Source of the DNA: Eubacterium callanderi
GTDB lineage: Bacteria > Bacillota > Clostridia > Eubacteriales > Eubacteriaceae
NCBI RefSeq assembly: GCF_900142645.1
Contig: NZ_FRBP01000002.1
Coordinates: forward strand, 186,001-250,000
Length of the DNA stretch: 64,000 nt
Direction of reading: 5' to 3'
Positions 61,958 through 64,000 of the stretch are shown here, one piece after another. Position numbers and translations under genes: made by a program. Within the stretch, counting starts at the first letter, position 1. Every line of letters begins with the position of its first letter. Below the pieces are notes generated by a model. It was not told the origin of the DNA, made no database searches, and was given only the letters and a program-made list of their open reading frames with translations.

Positions 61958-62602
61958 TTACTCATTTACAATGTCAACCATCAAAATCCCCTGCTCAACC
62001 GATATTTCAGGGCACTTCTCTACCGTTACGTTACTGATGCCGTACCCCGGAAAAAAATGCGCCATTACACCGTTTTTTACCGGATATTCAAACCCTTCAA
62101 TATTAATTCCGCTGGCCTGATCAGTAAATGCCAGAATTGAAACAGTGGTTCCCACTGGCACATCCAGAACAGCCCGGTCCTTTACCAGAAAAACCCGATT
62201 ATTTTCATTGACAATCTCGCCCCGAACCCCTTCTTTTAGAAGGCGATTAAGCAAATAAAGGTTCCCGAAGCTGTGGTCAAATCGGCTTCCCAGGGCGCCG
62301 AAGATGACCACCTCATCAAAGCCATTCTTTATGCAATACTCGATGGCCAGCTCCGTATCCGTTTCGTCCTTATGAGTCGAATGATGGTCAATGGTCACAC
62401 CTTCTTCTGAATAATCCGCAAGCAACTCTGCATGGATCGAATCCATATCTCCAACTAACAGCTGCGGCGTTACGCCCAGAGCATGGGCGGCATTTGCACC
62501 GCCATCGGCACAGATCACCTGAAAAGCCTCCTGGCCCTCCAGATAATTTTTATAAAAACTTAGATTTTCGTATTGTCCATTTGTAAAGACGACTGCTTTC
62601 AT
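61958..62602 (-). CDS. thiN: Thiamine pyrophosphokinase
   Basis: 214 residues. The family segments are VICADGGANAAHALGVTPQLLVGDMDSI, HKDETDTELAIEYCI and FGALGSRFDHSFGNLYLL. It converts thiamine to thiamine diphosphate with ATP. The ATG at 62602 follows the rsgA stop by one base; an upstream GTG overlapping rsgA is an alternative. The rpe gene that normally separates rsgA and thiN is absent here. Confidence 0.95.
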   Translation of the reverse strand: MKAVVFTNGQYENLSFYKNYLEGQEAFQVICADGGANAAHALGVTPQLLVGDMDSIHAELLADYSEEGVTIDHHSTHKDETDTELAIEYCIKNGFDEVVIFGALGSRFDHSFGNLYLLNRLLKEGVRGEIVNENNRVFLVKDRAVLDVPVGTTVSILAFTDQASGINIEGFEYPVKNGVMAHFFPGYGISNVTVEKCPEISVEQGILMVDIVNE

Positions 62603-62603
62603 T

Positions 62604-63494
62604 CTAATAGTCACTTCGCTTATTTTTTATTTCATCCAAAAGATAGCTGTAATGCTCATAGCGCACCTGGCTGATTTCACCCTTTTCAAGCTGTTGCTTC
62701 ACTACACAACCAGGCTCACTCTGATGCAGGCAGCTCGCGAATCGGCAGGAGCCTTCCTCAAATTCCGGGAAATAAAATCGAAGGTCTTCCTTCTCAATTT
62801 CGCTGTCGAGCTTAAGGGATGAAAAGCCTGGGGTATCCAGCAGATACCCGCCAACCTTTAAATCCAGCAGTTCAACATGACGTGTGGTGTGCTTGCCACG
62901 GTTAAGCTTCTGGCTGAGCTCCCCGGTTTCCATGGCACCCGCCTCACACAGCCTGTTGGCCAGTGTGGACTTGCCTACCCCTGAGGGGCCTGCGAGAAAG
63001 GCTGTTTTTCCCGCTATTTCTCTTTCAATTTTCTGCAGGGCAATGTTGTCCGTCTGATCAAAAGCAAAGCATTTATAGGGTGTTTTAGCGTAAATATCCA
63101 TAATCCTCTGCAGTTCATCTGCTTCCACGAGGTCTGTTTTTGTAATACAGATGACAGGCTCAACCGCTTTCATTTCCGATGCAATCAAAAGCTTATCCAA
63201 AAGCAACAGGTTTGGGCTCGGGTTTTCTCCGGCAAACACAATTAACGCCACGTCTACATTGGAAACAGGCGGGCGCACAAATTCGTTTTTTCTTGGTTTT
63301 ATTTTATCAATTGCCAGTTCATCGCTGTCATTTTCGACTACCTCTACAAAATCACCGACCATGGGTTTGATTTTCTGATGTCTGAAAACACCCCGGGCTT
63401 TACATTCTAATAAAGAAGTGGAACCATCGGGTCTTACATAGTAAAACCCTCCGATTCCTTTTATAATTCTTCCTGAGATTCTATTTTGTTTCAT
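62604..63494 (-). CDS. rsgA: Ribosome small subunit-dependent GTPase A
   Basis: About 296 residues. An N-terminal OB fold (GRIIKGIGGFYYVRPDG), a circularly permuted GTPase (TKTDLVEADEL for G4, LAGPSGVGKSTLANRL for G1, LDTPGFSSL for G3) and a C-terminal zinc knuckle (CRFASCLHQSEPGCVV). It checks late 30S assembly. ATG at 63494 matches family N-termini; an ATG at 63515 overlapping the prkC stop (ATGA) is also possible and would imply coupling. Confidence 0.96.
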   Translation of the reverse strand: MKQNRISGRIIKGIGGFYYVRPDGSTSLLECKARGVFRHQKIKPMVGDFVEVVENDSDELAIDKIKPRKNEFVRPPVSNVDVALIVFAGENPSPNLLLLDKLLIASEMKAVEPVICITKTDLVEADELQRIMDIYAKTPYKCFAFDQTDNIALQKIEREIAGKTAFLAGPSGVGKSTLANRLCEAGAMETGELSQKLNRGKHTTRHVELLDLKVGGYLLDTPGFSSLKLDSEIEKEDLRFYFPEFEEGSCRFASCLHQSEPGCVVKQQLEKGEISQVRYEHYSYLLDEIKNKRSDY

Positions 63495-63511
63495 ACATAA
63501 TCCAATTTTAT

Positions 63512-64000
63512 TCATTCGTTTGTGGGTGGTGTTGGTGTTGGCGTTGGCGTCGGTGTCGGCGTTGGGCTTGGCGTCGGCTTACCGCTGCTGACTACAAAAT
63601 TGATTGACGTGCCCCGCTCAGTTTGAGTTCCCTCTGTAGGAGACTGGCTGATAACAAGACCGGCGCTCACCGTGTCGCTTTCGCTGGTCGTTACCCGGCC
63701 AACACTCAGTCCACTGCTTTCAATCTGCGCCTCTGCGGCCGATTCGCTCAAACCCACAATTCCAGGAACAGTTACAAGATCCTGCCCCTTGCTGACATAA
63801 AGGGTAATGCTGGTGCCCTCAGCAACACTGACACCTTCGCCAGGATCAACCGAATAGACAATGCCCGTGGCAACATCGCTGTTGTATTCACGTTTGACAT
63901 TTTTGACCAGCTTCAGCTTATCGATGGCCGCAGTCGCTTCTGCCTCACTCAACCCGATAACCTTTGGTACTGTGACATTCTGAGTTCCCTTGCTCACGGT
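63512..64000 (-). CDS. prkC: C-terminal PASTA region of a PrkC/Stk1-type Ser/Thr kinase (partial)
   Basis: The gene enters from the right edge; only the last ~162 residues are in the window. Two complete PASTA repeats (VTVPKVIGLSEAEATAAI and LVTVPGIVGLSESAAEAQI onward) are followed by a low-complexity Pro-Thr tail. PASTA domains bind muropeptides or lipid II outside the cell. Identity as the kinase rests on PASTA repeats plus the conserved prkC-rsgA order; the kinase domain is not visible. A PASTA-containing penicillin-binding protein is the alternative. Confidence 0.8.
   Translation of the reverse strand, partial: TVSKGTQNVTVPKVIGLSEAEATAAIDKLKLVKNVKREYNSDVATGIVYSVDPGEGVSVAEGTSITLYVSKGQDLVTVPGIVGLSESAAEAQIESSGLSVGRVTTSESDTVSAGLVISQSPTEGTQTERGTSINFVVSSGKPTPSPTPTPTPTPTPTPPTNE
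63524..63578 (-). repeat. Six-base tandem repeat encoding the Pro-Thr tail
   Basis: Degenerate GGTGTT/GGCGTC units repeat about eight times and encode the (PT)n linker at the end of the PASTA protein. Copy number could vary by slippage without shifting the frame. Confidence 0.7.

Noticed and set aside
63524-63578. CRISPR-like or noncoding repeat
   Set aside because: The six-base periodicity simply encodes a Pro-Thr protein tail in frame.

Overview
The window looks like chromosome of a low-to-mid GC anaerobic Firmicute (class Clostridia, Eubacteriaceae-like). Three things point there: strong AGGAGG ribosome sites and TTGACA/TATAAT promoters; the conserved block prkC-rsgA-thiN-rpmB-asp23-yloV-recG-rsmD-coaD; and a NuoE/NuoF/NuoG-like soluble flavin-iron-sulfur complex of the kind acetogens use for electron bifurcation. 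Eubacterium limosum/callanderi is my best guess, but I cannot confirm it from sequence alone. I saw no rRNA, tRNA, insertion sequence, prophage or CRISPR array. Layout: 1-3.2 kb holds a WYL regulator divergent from a DJ-1/PfpI gene, then an XRE regulator with two paralogous YDERQ-type membrane proteins. 3.2-8.8 kb holds a TetR regulator divergent from a giant FtsX-type permease with no ATPase gene beside it, then an LCP cell-wall ligase. 8.9-16.7 kb is the most unusual protein-coding block: a CPBP protease, an M30-like surface metallopeptidase, a DUF5684 membrane protein and a C1 cysteine peptidase in one minus-strand operon, directly downstream of an AgrC/AgrA-like two-component pair (GHKL kinase plus LytTR regulator). 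Two LytTR-like direct repeats sit just upstream of the operon promoter. Both secreted peptidases end in the same KN[AV]GTGI-membrane-basic tail. 16.7-20.9 kb: zinc-ribbon protein, cyclophilin, osmoprotectant ABC transporter and a Fur/PerR-type regulator. 21-38 kb is mostly housekeeping on the minus strand: mutS2, a U32 peptidase/hydroxylase, D-Ala-D-Ala carboxypeptidase, M16C peptidase, rarA, an orphan adenine methyltransferase, glyA and serS, with small membrane and stress genes between. 38-42 kb carries two diguanylate cyclases (REC-GGDEF and dCache-GGDEF) on either side of a 480-base noncoding gap. That gap contains an apparent orphan structured RNA gene with its own promoter, plus tandem U-tailed hairpins in front of the REC-GGDEF gene. 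42-44.7 kb: a frameshifted MarR pseudogene divergent from a FeoB-associated protein, with a near-perfect 26-bp palindrome between them, then a flavodoxin, a lipoprotein and a membrane protein. 44.7-50.5 kb: three-gene complex resembling the Sporomusa-type bifurcating transhydrogenase (Stn/Bfu family). 50.7-55.9 kb: a DMT exporter, ilvN, ilvB, a DUF362 ferredoxin-like protein and CvfB. 56-64 kb: the conserved coaD-to-prkC block, cut at the right edge inside prkC. Functionally the window joins core DNA, RNA and envelope maintenance to redox-cofactor balancing and to three local regulatory modules: the LytTR surface-protease operon, the c-di-GMP region with its noncoding RNA, and the MarR/iron region. 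The LytTR operon and the 39.1-39.5 kb noncoding region are the best candidates for something undescribed.
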